Numbered from the stretch's first letter, positions 1 to 9,663 are shown. The stretch is 64,000 nucleotides of DNA from Enoplolaimus lenunculus (GCA_030248215.1 JASANG010003909.1:62001-126000); one strand, 5' to 3'. Notes: generated from the letters alone by a model not told the origin. Numbers and translations: made by a program.

Positions 1-1070
1 TGCATCCACACATACATTATATACCATGTATTAAGCCAATTTCACACATAATCCACCATTTTGGGGATGCATCCACATATATATTATATACCAGATATAT
101 TAAAACAATTTCACACATAATCCACAATTTTGGGGATGCATCCATACATACATTATATACCATGTATTAAGCGAATTTCACACATAATCCACCGTTTTGG
201 GGATGCATCCACATGTACATTAAATACCATATATATTAAGCCAATTTCACACATAATCCACCATTTTGGGGATGCATCCACATGTACATTAAATACCATA
301 TATACTAAGCCAATTTCACACAAAATCCACCATTTTAAGGATGCATCCACATGTACATTAAATACCATATATATTAAGCCAATTTCACACATAATCCACA
401 ATTTTGGGGATGCATCCACACATACATTATGTACCATATATATTAAACCAATTTCACACATAATCCACCGTTTTAGGGATGCATCCACATGTACATTATA
501 TACCATATATATTAAGACAATTTCACACATACTCCACAATTTTGGGGATGCATCCACACATACATTATATACTAGATATATTAAGCTAATTTCACACATA
601 ATCCACAATTTTGGGGATGCATCCACACATACATTATGTACCATATATATTAAACCAATTTCACATATAATCCACCGTTTTTGGGACGCATCCACATGTA
701 CATTAAATACCATGTATATTAAGGCAATTTCACACATAATCCACCATTTTGGGGATGCATCCACATGTACATTAAATACCAGATATATTAAACCAATTTC
801 CACATAATCCACAATTTTGGGGATGCATCCACATGTACATTATATACCATATATATTAAGCCAATTTCACACATAATCAACCGTTTTGGGGATGCATCCA
901 CATGTACATTAATTACCATATATATTAAGGCAATTTCACACATAATCCACCATTTTGGGGATGCATCCACATGTATATTAAATACCAGATATATTAATAC
1001 AATTTCACACATAAGCCACCGTTTTGGGGATGCATCCACATATACATTAAATACCATATATAAACAAATG
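1..1070. repeat. 69-bp tandem array (about 15 units)
   Basis: Units of about 69 bp (67-69) share the core ggggatgcatccacatgtac. Successive cores lie near 63, 132, 199, 268, 337 and 406 and continue to about 1030. The array is open at the left window edge. The period is a multiple of three, so both strands carry long artefact reading frames (130-807 +, 153-812 -). It directly abuts the Polinton promoter region. It may be a host satellite or part of the element's terminal region; I cannot tell which. Confidence 0.95.
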
Positions 1071-1086
1071 TTACGCAATTTGCGGG

Positions 1087-1094
1087 TATATAAG
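1087..1094 (+). promoter_or_regulatory. TATA box of the leftmost Polinton gene
   Basis: TATATAAG lies about 120 bp before the first polymerase codon, with a pyrimidine-flanked TCATTC about 25-30 bp downstream that could be the start site. Placement fits a standard RNA polymerase II core promoter. No expression evidence is available here. Confidence 0.5.
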
Positions 1095-1211
1095 CAGCTG
1101 TCGCAACTGAGTTGGCATCATTCTTGCAAATTAGCTTCTACGAACAAGTGGTTCTGATAAGCTTAAATGAAACTAGTTTAACATTGATTAACTTTACTAT
1201 TAAATTAAACA

Positions 1212-4200
1212 ATGACGTATATTTGCGACTTATGCAACATTTCGTTTTCGAGAAAAGATCATATGGATCGCCACAAAAAATCCAAACATTACGAGACACA
1301 ATTTTTGTGTGATCATTGTGGCAAGTCTTTTTCACGCAAGGATTCCCTACTGCGACACGTGAGAACTCATGTCCACGTTGAACAAAGACAGCCCCAAAAA
1401 GCTACAGAAACAAACACTTTAAAACGTGATGCTTCTACTCAGTACATAACAGCAAGTGTTCCTGAAAAAACACAACGAGTTTCAGATGAACTTAATGATT
1501 TTGCTAAAATGGCAAACGAAGTCAATCGTCAAGAACGTAAACGCAAAGCTGAGACGATAGCTCGTAATGAGTCAGTTGTTCTTCAATCGTGGTCACGCGC
1601 TCTGAAAGGATTTGTTCACAGTTACTACGTGGGGGCCGAGCAAGTATATGATGATTTGGTCGTGTTTTTAAATCATTCAAAGCCCCTTCTAGAACATTTG
1701 CTAAATAAAGAACGTGAGCGGGGTATAAAACTGTGGGTTAGCGTGCAATGTGTTTTACAAAAACTGGATGGCACTCAAATGACAGCACATTTCAACAACA
1801 AAGCGAGAATCATTCTTGCTGGTTCTGACATTGGTCAAGAGGTAACTTCAATTTGTGATGAACTGTTGAAAAAATTGGATGAGTTTGAGTCAAGAGGGTC
1901 AGGTTGGGTGCTACAAGATGTTCGTCACGCAGACGTTCATTTAAGTTTATATCAGCCAATTCGAGGATCCTCTTATGTTGAGCTTCCAGCCTGGATTCGA
2001 AATAAACATGCTGTATTGAACATTCAAAATGGTGACAACAAGTGCTTTCTGTGGTCTGTCTTAGCTCACTTACATCCTCGAGGATTCAAGCAACATGCTG
2101 AACGGGTTTCTAACTATATTTCGTTCGAGAATACACTTAAAATGGATGGTATTGAATATCCAGTTAAGCTACAAGACATTGTAAAGTTCGAGCGGATGAA
2201 TAACATTGCTGTCAATGTATATGGTCTTGAGGATGATAACATAATATATCCTCTATTTATTTCAAACTCCCGGCACGATCCCTATGTACATCTTTTGCTT
2301 TATAAGGAACATTACTGTTTAATTGGAAATCTTGATTCCCTGTTACATTCTCAACGACGAAACGGTCATAAATTATTGTTCTGTGACAAATGTCTAGTGC
2401 CATGTTATACAGAACAAAGTAGAGCCGAGCATGTAGCGCGATGTCGCAGTGAACAGCCTTCACGTGTACAACTTCCTCCTGTAAATGCAAAACTGGAATT
2501 CAACAATGTTCATCGTATGCAACGTTCCCCACATGTAATATATGCTGATTTTGAATGCCTTCTTGAAAAAGTAAACACGTGTCAGCAATCAGCGTAAACA
2601 TGGTATACAAATGCGTATCAGCGTCATACGCCATGTGGCTATGGGCTAGTGCAAGTGCTGGGCTGCTGCAATGACAAAGTAAACGTAATGGCGCCTACTA
2701 TCTATCGTGGTGACGACACGATAACGCATTTTCTGCACAATGTCATTCAGCTTAGCGAATCGTATCAAACAGAACACATGGAACAACAAAAATCGATATT
2801 AATGACAGATGCAGACAGAGCTAGCTTTATAAATTCAACACACTGCTATTTGTGTCATTGTGAAATGAAAAATGGCGATAAAGCAAAAGATCACTGTCAT
2901 ATGTGTGGTCGCTATCGAGGTGCAGCTCATCTAAAGTGCAACATTGGTTATAGACTAAGTCGCGATGTGACTGTATTGTTTCACAATTTACGAAGATATG
3001 ATGGTCATTTGATAATGCAAGAACTAGGAAAAGTATGTAAAGATGTGGGACTGGAAATTGAGTGTATTGCAAAAGGAATGGAAGATTACATGACATTTTC
3101 AATCAAAAGAAAGGCAAAGAAATCGCGTAAAATAAACAGCTTAATTGTTGATGAAGCTGATGCATCGGATAATGAAGATGACGAAATTGGTTGGAAAATA
3201 CGTTTCGTGGATACGATTCAGTTTTTGCCATCATCGCTTCAAACGCTAGTTGACAATTTGAAAAAGCAAGGTGTTGACAATTTTCGAGCAATGCAACAAA
3301 ATTTCACAAGCAGTATAGATTTAATGTTACGCAAAGGAGTTTATCCTTACGAATATATGGATAGCAAAGATCGTTTTAACGAATCATTGCTGCCTTCCGC
3401 TGCAAACTTTTATTCAACACTAACTCATTCGGCAGTTGATCAAAATGACTATGAGCATGCTAAAAAGGTTTGGAATCATATGGGTATTAAAAATCTTGGA
3501 GAATATCACGATTTATATTTAAAAACAGATGTTCTCTTGTTATGTGATATCTTTGAAAGTTTCAGATTATTCTGTCTGAACACGTATGAGCTAGATCCAG
3601 TTCATTATATTACGCTTCCGAGCTTTGCATGGGACGCTTGTTTGAAAAAAACACGCGTTAGTCTGGACTTACTGACTGACGCTGACATGTATGCATTCTT
3701 TGAAGAAGGCATTCGTGGTGGTGTGTCGGTAATTTCTCATAGATATGCCAAGGCAAACAACAAATATCTTCAAGAATATGATGCATCAGCAGATAGCGAG
3801 TACATCATGTATCTTGACGCGAACAATCTATATGGTTGGTCAATGATTCAAAAGTTGCCAGTTAGCCATTTCAAATGGCTTAGCAGAGAGGAAATTGATA
3901 TGATTGAGTGGACAAATGTAAATGCAAACGGAGATTACGGTTATGTTGACTTGGTATATCCTGAAGAGCTACACGATTTACATAATGACTATCCACTTGC
4001 GCCAGAGAAACTGAAAGTAACAAACGATATACTTTCATTATATTGCCTTGAAGTCAAAGAGTCGTTAAATGTGATGAACGTGTCAACAGAAAAGCTTGTT
4101 CCAAATTTAAAGGATAAACGCAATTATAAAGTTCATATTCGGAATCTGCAGTTGTATCTGCGACTTGGTCTTAAACTCGAACGTGTTCACAGAGTGATTT

Positions 4201-5183
4201 CGTTTTTTCAGTGTGAATGGATGGAGCCTTATATAAAATACAATACAGATATGCGAAAGAATGCTAAAAGCGATTTTGAGAAAGATCTTTACAAGCTTCT
4301 AAACAATGCTGTCTTTGGAAAGACAATGGAAAACGTGAGGGGGTACGTGAATATTAGTTTGGTAACAGATCATCAAAAATATGCAAAGTTGGTTGCAAAT
4401 GCAAGATACAGCATGAGTTCTATTTTCAACGAAGATTTGGTTGCAGTCAAAATGCACAAAAAGACTGTTACACTATGCAAGCCGATATATGTTGGCTTTA
4501 CGGTTCTGGATCTATCAAAAACTCTAATGTACGAGTTTCATTACGGGTATATGAAGAATATTTACGGTTCCAAATGTAAACTGCTTTTTACAGACACTGG
4601 CTCGCTATGTTATTCAGTACAAACGAATGACATTTATGCTGACATGCAAAATAATGCGTTCTTCTTTGACACTAGCGATTATCCTGCTGATCACGCGTTG
4701 CATTCGACGCAAAACAAAAAAGTTTTAGGTAAGATGAAAGATGAAACATGTGGTGTGCCAATTGAAGAGTTTGTCGGACTTCGATCGAAAATGTACAGTA
4801 TTAAATGTGGAAAAGTAGAAAAGAAAAGAGCAAAGGGAATTAAAAAGAACGTGGTTAAAAATGAAATTCGCCATTTAAATTACAAAAATGTTGTGTTTCA
4901 AAAATGTGTATTACGACATGCAATGCAAATGATTCGAAGCTGCAAACACATTATACATACAGTACAACAAAACAAAATTAGTTTATCAGCATATGATGAT
5001 AAACGTTATATTCTTAATGATGGTTACAGTTCACTTGCTTACGGACATTGCAGAATTAAAGGTACTGAAGATTCTGATTTTGTAGCCTTATTGAATGAAA
5101 TGAATAATGAGAATGAGCTTGAAAACTCTGATTTTCTTGCATTGTTGAATGAAATGAATAATAATGTTGATGATATATATTAA
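1212..5183 (+). CDS. Polinton family-B DNA polymerase region
   Basis: Coding region of the element's replicative polymerase, which in this family is protein-primed. The N-terminus carries two C2H2 zinc fingers (codons about 4-55, CDLC and CDHC pairs each followed by a paired H). Next is the Polinton-typical segment NGDNKCFLWSVLAHLHP, then an exonuclease I motif (YADFE), and a CYLCHCE / DHCHMCGRYRG zinc-binding block. Exonuclease II (FHNLRRYDGH), polymerase motif A (LDANNLYGWSM) and motif B (KLLNNAVFGKTMEN) follow. The span of about 4 kb fits the family's usual size. It stands first in the array and ends just before an AATAAA (about 5209). This is a part of a fossil element. Confidence 0.93.
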
Positions 5184-5247
5184 ATCTTGTGTACTAATGT
5201 TTCTTTTTAAATAAAATACAAAACACTTACCGAATATTTGGAAATTT

Positions 5248-5255
5248 CTTAAAAG
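5248..5255 (+). promoter_or_regulatory. CTTAAAAG motif before the integrase gene
   Basis: First of six similar motifs placed just before Polinton genes. The others are 6343-6351, 7015-7023, 8806-8813, 9462-9470 and 9589-9597, in front of ATPase, small protein, penton, basic protein and capsid. Distances to the start codon are 23, 3, 28, 25, 29 and 38 nt. None precedes the polymerase, NADAR or TBP-like frames, although a weaker CTTAAATG lies near 1160. Inferred to be a shared promoter element. Confidence 0.5.
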
Positions 5256-5277
5256 AAGGTGTTAGTGTTTTATTATT

Positions 5278-6339
5278 ATGGATACTGCACTTGAACAAAT
5301 TTACTACGATGCTTCAAATGTTGCTGGGTTTTCTAACCCGCTTAAACTTTTTCAAGCAGCAAGAAAACAAGGTTTAAATGTAAAGCTACGTGAAGTTAAA
5401 GAATGGTTGAGCGGTCAGGAGGCTTATACGTTACACAAGCCGAGGCGTATTAAGTTCAAAAGACGTCGTACATACGTTAGTGGTATAAATGATTTATTTC
5501 AAGCCGATTTGGCTGATATGACAAATTTATCTGCTTCTAACGATGGGATACGTTATATTCTTGTGGTAATTGATTGCTTCACAAAATTTGCATGGGCAGT
5601 GCCAACAAAAAACAAAAGTGCCGCAACAATTTTAGCCGCACTAAAAATAGTGCTTGAAAATGTAAAGCCTCGAAATTTCCAAACAGATAATGGTAAAGAG
5701 TTTGTTAATACAATGGTATATGACTACTGTAGAAGCAAAGGAATTAATATTTATACAGTTAGAAACAAAGAAACAAAGGCCAGCATTGCTGAACGGTTCA
5801 TTAGAACATTAAAAAGTAAAATTTATAAATATTTAACATTTAAAAATTCACAAAGGTATATTGATGAGTTGGACAATATACTTAAGAGCTATAATAATAC
5901 AATGAATAGTTATGGATTCATACCTGCTAATGTTACTAAAGAAACTGAGGATAACATTCGTGAGATTCTTATGCCGGCCACCGATATTGATGTCAGATTT
6001 AAATTCAGCATTGGGGATGTAGTTAGAATTTCAAAGGAACGCGTACCTTTTCAACGAGGATTTCACCACCTGTGGTCGCAGGAAGTTTTCACTGTTGAAA
6101 AACAAATTCCGTTCAATCCTCCTGTATATGATCTTATCGATGCTAATAATGATGCAATACTAGGCAGGTTTTACGCTCATGAATTGCAAAAAGTAACAGT
6201 TTTAGGAGACATGTATAAAATTGAGAAAATTTTACGAAAACGTAAAACTAAACGAGGCACAGACTATCTAGTGAAATGGTTCGGATATCCAGATTCAATG
6301 AATTCTTGGGTATCGGAACGTGACATGACTACTATTTAA
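5278..6339 (+). CDS. Polinton integrase with chromodomain
   Basis: A 353-codon retroviral-type (rve) DDE integrase, which in Polintons inserts the linear element into host DNA. The catalytic core is visible: QADLADM with the first Asp (about codon 79), QTDNGKEF with the second Asp (about 139), and a Glu in ASIAERFIRT (about 175), 35 residues on. The C-terminus ends in a chromodomain-like block, YLVKWFGYPDSMNSWV, as in many Polinton and chromovirus integrases, which may guide insertion to marked chromatin. CTTAAAAG lies 23 nt before the ATG. Part of the fossil element. Confidence 0.93.
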   Translation: MDTALEQIYYDASNVAGFSNPLKLFQAARKQGLNVKLREVKEWLSGQEAYTLHKPRRIKFKRRRTYVSGINDLFQADLADMTNLSASNDGIRYILVVIDCFTKFAWAVPTKNKSAATILAALKIVLENVKPRNFQTDNGKEFVNTMVYDYCRSKGINIYTVRNKETKASIAERFIRTLKSKIYKYLTFKNSQRYIDELDNILKSYNNTMNSYGFIPANVTKETEDNIREILMPATDIDVRFKFSIGDVVRISKERVPFQRGFHHLWSQEVFTVEKQIPFNPPVYDLIDANNDAILGRFYAHELQKVTVLGDMYKIEKILRKRKTKRGTDYLVKWFGYPDSMNSWVSERDMTTI

Positions 6340-6353
6340 AAGCTTAAAAAGAA

Positions 6354-7019
6354 ATGAAGGCAAATAAATGCAAAATGACTAGTTCAAAAGACAAGATTGT
6401 TCTTCCGCTGGAATTGCCATTTACGTGTGTTGTAAGCGGACAAACAAGTTGTGGAAAAACGCAATGGATATTTCGTTTATTAAATAATAACTTGTTTGAT
6501 CAACAATTGCACAAAATTGTTGTATGTTATGGAATATTTCAAGAAATTTACACAAAGTTTTTAAATGAAATTGCCAATTTGGAACTGCATGAAGGCATCC
6601 CTAACGGTTTTTCTAAATCAGATGGTCACACTCTATATATATTAGACGACTTGATGTTAGAAGCTGCCAATGATAAAAAATTGGCATCTCTGTTTTCCAA
6701 GCAGCGACACAACAATTTAAGTACAATATTTGTAACGCAAAATTTATATCATGATGGTAAATATATGAGAACAATCACGCGAAACGCTCAATATATTGTA
6801 CTTTTTCCCAATTTTAGAGATAAGTCAATGGTTTGCACTTTAGGTCGACAAATGTGGCCATCCAAGTCAAATTTTTTATCAAGTGCGTTTGAGCAAGCAA
6901 CTAAATTGCCCTTCGGGTATTTGTTTCTAGACTTAAAGTCTGCTACTGATGATAACTTACGTATGCGGGAGTGTGTTTTTCCAGAGGATGAACAAATGTT
7001 TGTTTATATAAATGCTTAA
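6354..7019 (+). CDS. Polinton genome-packaging ATPase (A32/FtsK-HerA type)
   Basis: A 221-codon P-loop ATPase. The Walker A motif GQTSCGKT stands near codon 29 and the Walker B motif LYILDDLML near codon 97. A TIFVTQNLY block downstream resembles the sensor region of A32-like packaging ATPases of Polintons, virophages and poxviruses. In relatives with capsids this enzyme drives DNA into the capsid. CTTAAAAAG sits 3 nt before the ATG. The start could also be Met 8 (6375), but the family tolerates a short leader. Part of the fossil element. Confidence 0.9.
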   Translation: MKANKCKMTSSKDKIVLPLELPFTCVVSGQTSCGKTQWIFRLLNNNLFDQQLHKIVVCYGIFQEIYTKFLNEIANLELHEGIPNGFSKSDGHTLYILDDLMLEAANDKKLASLFSKQRHNNLSTIFVTQNLYHDGKYMRTITRNAQYIVLFPNFRDKSMVCTLGRQMWPSKSNFLSSAFEQATKLPFGYLFLDLKSATDDNLRMRECVFPEDEQMFVYINA

Positions 7020-7050
7020 AAAGAAGCTTTGGTTTATAATAGTAGTAATC

Positions 7051-7326
7051 ATGTCTAAGTATATTGACAACAATCTTACAGCTCTGGAATTTCTTAATAA
7101 AAGCTCAAATCAAGTAGTATCTGCAGTAATTAAATTGGGCCCAATTTCATTGATACTTGCATTTGCAGAAATTGCATATAATCAGTTCCAAAATCAAAAA
7201 TCTCGTAACAATACTCTTAAAAAGCTAGCAAGCAAGCATGTATCGATTTCCAAAAAACGTAAGTTGTTGAAGCCAACGATAGTTAGAAGTCTATTAAAGT
7301 ATTTTAATAACAACTATGGCACGTAA
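7051..7326 (+). CDS. Small conserved Polinton protein, hydrophobic then basic
   Basis: About 91 codons from the ATG at 7051 (MSKYIDNN). An upstream in-frame ATG at 7012 overlaps the ATPase end, but CTTAAAAAG lies at 7015-7023, so I prefer 7051. A hydrophobic stretch (GPISLILAFAEIAY) is followed by a Lys/Arg-rich tail (LASKHVSISKKRKLL). The same layout, including the K-x-S-x-x-KKRKLL pattern, recurs in Polintons in the same gene neighbourhood, as I recall it. Its role is unknown; a membrane-active or DNA-binding virion component would fit. Overlaps the next frame by 11 nt. Part of the fossil element. Confidence 0.65.
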   Translation: MSKYIDNNLTALEFLNKSSNQVVSAVIKLGPISLILAFAEIAYNQFQNQKSRNNTLKKLASKHVSISKKRKLLKPTIVRSLLKYFNNNYGT

Positions 7327-7729
7327 AATGGCAGTTGTACCAGTTAGCTGGTTAGATATTATGAAAAATGGTAATATACAACAAGCTTCAAAGCCTGTCG
7401 CAGACAAAATTGAAGTAACAGTAGTAGAGTCGGTTCAACAAAATAATATGATTTCTCTATTTCCTAAAAATTTGCAAAACAAAGCAAGACTTATGTTAAA
7501 TAACGTTAAAGATCTTAAGCTAAATGATAACAATCAGGTAATTTATCCCGACGGTACAGTGGGGTCAAACATATTTGATTTAGTAAAGTTTTTTGTTTCT
7601 GATGTTAACTACTCTCCTCCTCGTCCACTAGATTCTGATAAATTCAAAACTCTTCTTGTCGGGGTTCCTAGTGCTGCATTTGGCCGTGGAAGATTTGATA
7701 AAGAAAACAATTGGAAACGATTATATTAG
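7316..7729 (+). CDS. Conserved Polinton protein of unknown function
   Basis: 137 codons. The middle (SLFPKNLQNKARLMLNNV, then a GSNIFDLV block) matches the pattern I know from a widespread small Polinton gene: a KA-x-x-LL helix, a short linker with Asp/Gly, GSNI-x-DLV, then a loop ending in a variant of the usual VP-x-x-(L/F)-x-G box (here VGVPSAAFGRG). Function is not established. It overlaps the preceding frame by 11 nt. A second Met lies four codons in. Part of the fossil element. Confidence 0.6.
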   Translation: MARKMAVVPVSWLDIMKNGNIQQASKPVADKIEVTVVESVQQNNMISLFPKNLQNKARLMLNNVKDLKLNDNNQVIYPDGTVGSNIFDLVKFFVSDVNYSPPRPLDSDKFKTLLVGVPSAAFGRGRFDKENNWKRLY

Positions 7730-7802
7730 ACAATAAACATGGTGTGGCAAATATTTTACGATTTACATAAATTCTCACAGTTTTTATTTCAATATAAACG
7801 CA

Positions 7803-8231
7803 ATGGAGCACACAATAAACTGTACGAGTGTTTGTGGAACGCCACTGGTGTTATTCAGGTCAGGTTGGAGCGTGTTTAGCAATTTCAATATTGGGAACAT
7901 TTCAATTGATGGAAGAAGGTACAACTGTGTGGAACAATGGTATCAAAGCGAAAAGGCTAAATATTTTAAAGATGAAGATGCTTACAACGCTATAATGTGG
8001 ACGTATAGGCCGTCACAGCAAAAGCGCATTGGTTCAATGGTAAAAGGATTCGATGCAGGTAAATGGATACATGATGCTCGGGCTGATGATATTATGAAAG
8101 TTGGCTTAAAAGCAAAGGCTGAACAGCTGGCGCATGTTGGCAAAGCTCTTGCTGATACAAATAACGCGCTAATTGCAGAGGCAAGCGAATTTGATTTTTA
8201 TTGGGGAATTGGACTCTCTATCGCAAATTAA
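7803..8231 (+). CDS. NADAR-domain protein carried by the Polinton
   Basis: A 142-codon frame whose whole length reads as a NADAR (NAD and ADP-ribose, YbiA-like) domain. Seen: FRSGWSVFSNF near codon 18, the family's VEQWYQSEKAKYF box near codon 40, a K-x-IGSMVKGF turn, WIHDARADDIM, and the terminal EASEFDFYWGIGLS box near codon 127. These are the conserved boxes of the family. Known NADAR proteins act on ADP-ribose derivatives; some bacterial ones remove ADP-ribose from guanine in DNA and act as antitoxins to DarT1. A role in shielding the element from host ADP-ribosylation is inference. No CTTAAAAAG precedes it. Part of the fossil element. Confidence 0.85.
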   Translation: MEHTINCTSVCGTPLVLFRSGWSVFSNFNIGNISIDGRRYNCVEQWYQSEKAKYFKDEDAYNAIMWTYRPSQQKRIGSMVKGFDAGKWIHDARADDIMKVGLKAKAEQLAHVGKALADTNNALIAEASEFDFYWGIGLSIAN

Positions 8232-8298
8232 GCAAGTAGAGATATTAACAAATGGAAAGGACTTAATAGACTTGGAAGATTATGGATGGAAGTCAGAG

Positions 8299-8820
8299 AT
8301 GAAAAGTAGAATAACAAATATGACTGTCACTTCAAATGTAGGTTGTTGTATAAATTTACATACAATTAATTTTGACAATTATAAATATGATGCAACTAAA
8401 TTTAATGGTGGTATTTGGAAATTAGGTTCAAGTACAACAGGTTTATTGTTTTCAAATGTAAATATTGTAATTGTTGGTGTAAAATGCATGCAAGAAGCAA
8501 AAAATGCTGTTGATAAAATTTGTAACAGTTTATCACAATTAAATTATGTTACGAAAAAAACTGTAATGTTGAAAATTAGAAATGTGGTTGGGCTTTTTGA
8601 TTTAGAAGAAAATGTAAACTTGCGCTTAGTATACGCGCACCTAAGAGATTCATATGTATTATCGTATGAGCCAGAAATTCAAAACAGTTTAGTATGGAAA
8701 GTGCATACTGGCACAGCACTTATTTTCAACACAGGTAAAGTAGTAATAACTGGTTGTAAATCATTGGAACATTATAATTTGTGTGCTAAAATTGTATATA
8801 AAATGCTTAAAAGGATGTAA
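8299..8820 (+). CDS. TBP-like protein carried by the Polinton
   Basis: About 173 codons from 8299 (MKSRITNM); the frame stays open upstream to 8173, overlapping the NADAR gene. Two TBP-type repeats are visible. Repeat 1 has NVGCCINL, an Asn/Tyr-rich turn, then GLLFSNVNIVIVGVK. Repeat 2 has KIRNVVGLFDL, LSYEPEIQNSLVWK, then ALIFNTGKVVITGCKS. These align by eye with IQNMVGSCDV, SSYEPELFPGL and LLIFVSGKVVLTGAK of eukaryotic TBP. TBP binds the TATA minor groove and nucleates transcription, so an element-owned promoter factor is plausible. It is far more diverged than cellular TBP, so it is not a recently copied host gene. Part of the fossil element. Confidence 0.8.
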   Translation: MKSRITNMTVTSNVGCCINLHTINFDNYKYDATKFNGGIWKLGSSTTGLLFSNVNIVIVGVKCMQEAKNAVDKICNSLSQLNYVTKKTVMLKIRNVVGLFDLEENVNLRLVYAHLRDSYVLSYEPEIQNSLVWKVHTGTALIFNTGKVVITGCKSLEHYNLCAKIVYKMLKRM

Positions 8821-8837
8821 GTGTATCTTAATAAAAT

Positions 8838-9455
8838 ATGGAAGTTGTTTTAACTTTTGACTTAAACAAAGGCGTAGTTGATTTTCCTACACCATTCAAC
8901 GCGTCTACTGTACAAGTTCTAGACATTGAACTTGAAGAGAAATATATTAACATTAATGAGACAACACTAGAATATTACGTAAACAAGTCTTGGAAACGGT
9001 TTACTATAGAAAAGGGACATTATAATCTCGAGATATTACTCCAGCATTTAAATAGAGTTTCGTCAAGCATTAACTTTGCCATTGATGGCTTTAGCAATAC
9101 TATTAGCGTATACTGCACAAACGAAGCAGAAATTAAACTTTCTGCAGAACTTAAGAAATTGTTTGGCTTCCACGAAAATCATCTGAGAAACGGACGACAC
9201 GTTGGGCATTCTATAAACATAGAACACAACAAGCCGCGCTTCATTTTCTGCTCTTTTATAAAAGAGCGTTTAGTTAACGGAAAATATAAGCCATTACTAC
9301 ATGTACTAATGAACAAATCGGTTCGCAATACTGTTAGCCATCAACTTAATGTTGAACAGTTGCAAAATTTGAAATTTGTAATAACTGACGTAAATTTCAA
9401 TCCTGTGCAATTTTTAGACAACTCTTTAGGAGTAATACGCTTACTGTTTAAATGA
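8838..9455 (+). CDS. Polinton penton (minor capsid) protein
   Basis: 205 codons. Features of the Polinton single-jelly-roll penton protein are visible: IEKGHYNLEILLQHLN (the family's I-x-x-G-x-Y-x-x-x-x-I block), ELKKLFGFHE, a strand-rich centre, a PLLHVLM segment, and the C-terminal NSLGVIRLLFK resembling the family's terminal IRLHLK. It lies between cargo genes and the capsid gene, as expected. CTTAAAAGG lies 25 nt before the ATG. In relatives it fills the capsid five-fold vertices. Part of the fossil element. Confidence 0.7.
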   Translation: MEVVLTFDLNKGVVDFPTPFNASTVQVLDIELEEKYININETTLEYYVNKSWKRFTIEKGHYNLEILLQHLNRVSSSINFAIDGFSNTISVYCTNEAEIKLSAELKKLFGFHENHLRNGRHVGHSINIEHNKPRFIFCSFIKERLVNGKYKPLLHVLMNKSVRNTVSHQLNVEQLQNLKFVITDVNFNPVQFLDNSLGVIRLLFK

Positions 9456-9498
9456 AATATCCTTAAAAAGACTAATATATAGTGTATTATATTACACA

Positions 9499-9663
9499 AT
9501 GACTAATTCATTATGTTTCAAAGCTCCTAGAGCGCAACATACGGTTATAGTTTCTTCAAAGAAGCGAACAAAAATTTTGAAGAAAAAGCTTAAAAAGGGT
9601 AAAAACAAAGAAAACAAGTCAAAAAGCAAACAAAATGGCGCAAACGAAAACGTGCGGCGTTGA
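9499..9663 (+). CDS. Small highly basic protein overlapping the capsid start
   Basis: 54 codons, rich in Lys and Arg from codon 20 on (SSKKRTKILKKKLKKGKNK), ending in an Arg pair before the stop. CTTAAAAAG lies 29 nt before the ATG, at the same spacing as for neighbouring genes, which argues that it is real. Its 3' end overlaps the major capsid start by 29 nt in another frame. A DNA-condensing core protein would fit by analogy with adenoviral core proteins; this is inference. Part of the fossil element. Confidence 0.55.
   Translation: MTNSLCFKAPRAQHTVIVSSKKRTKILKKKLKKGKNKENKSKSKQNGANENVRR

Noticed and set aside
130-1078. Long open frames on both strands over the left end
   Set aside because: They follow the 69-bp repeat, whose period is a multiple of three. 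The translation is a repeated 23-residue unit with no known fold.
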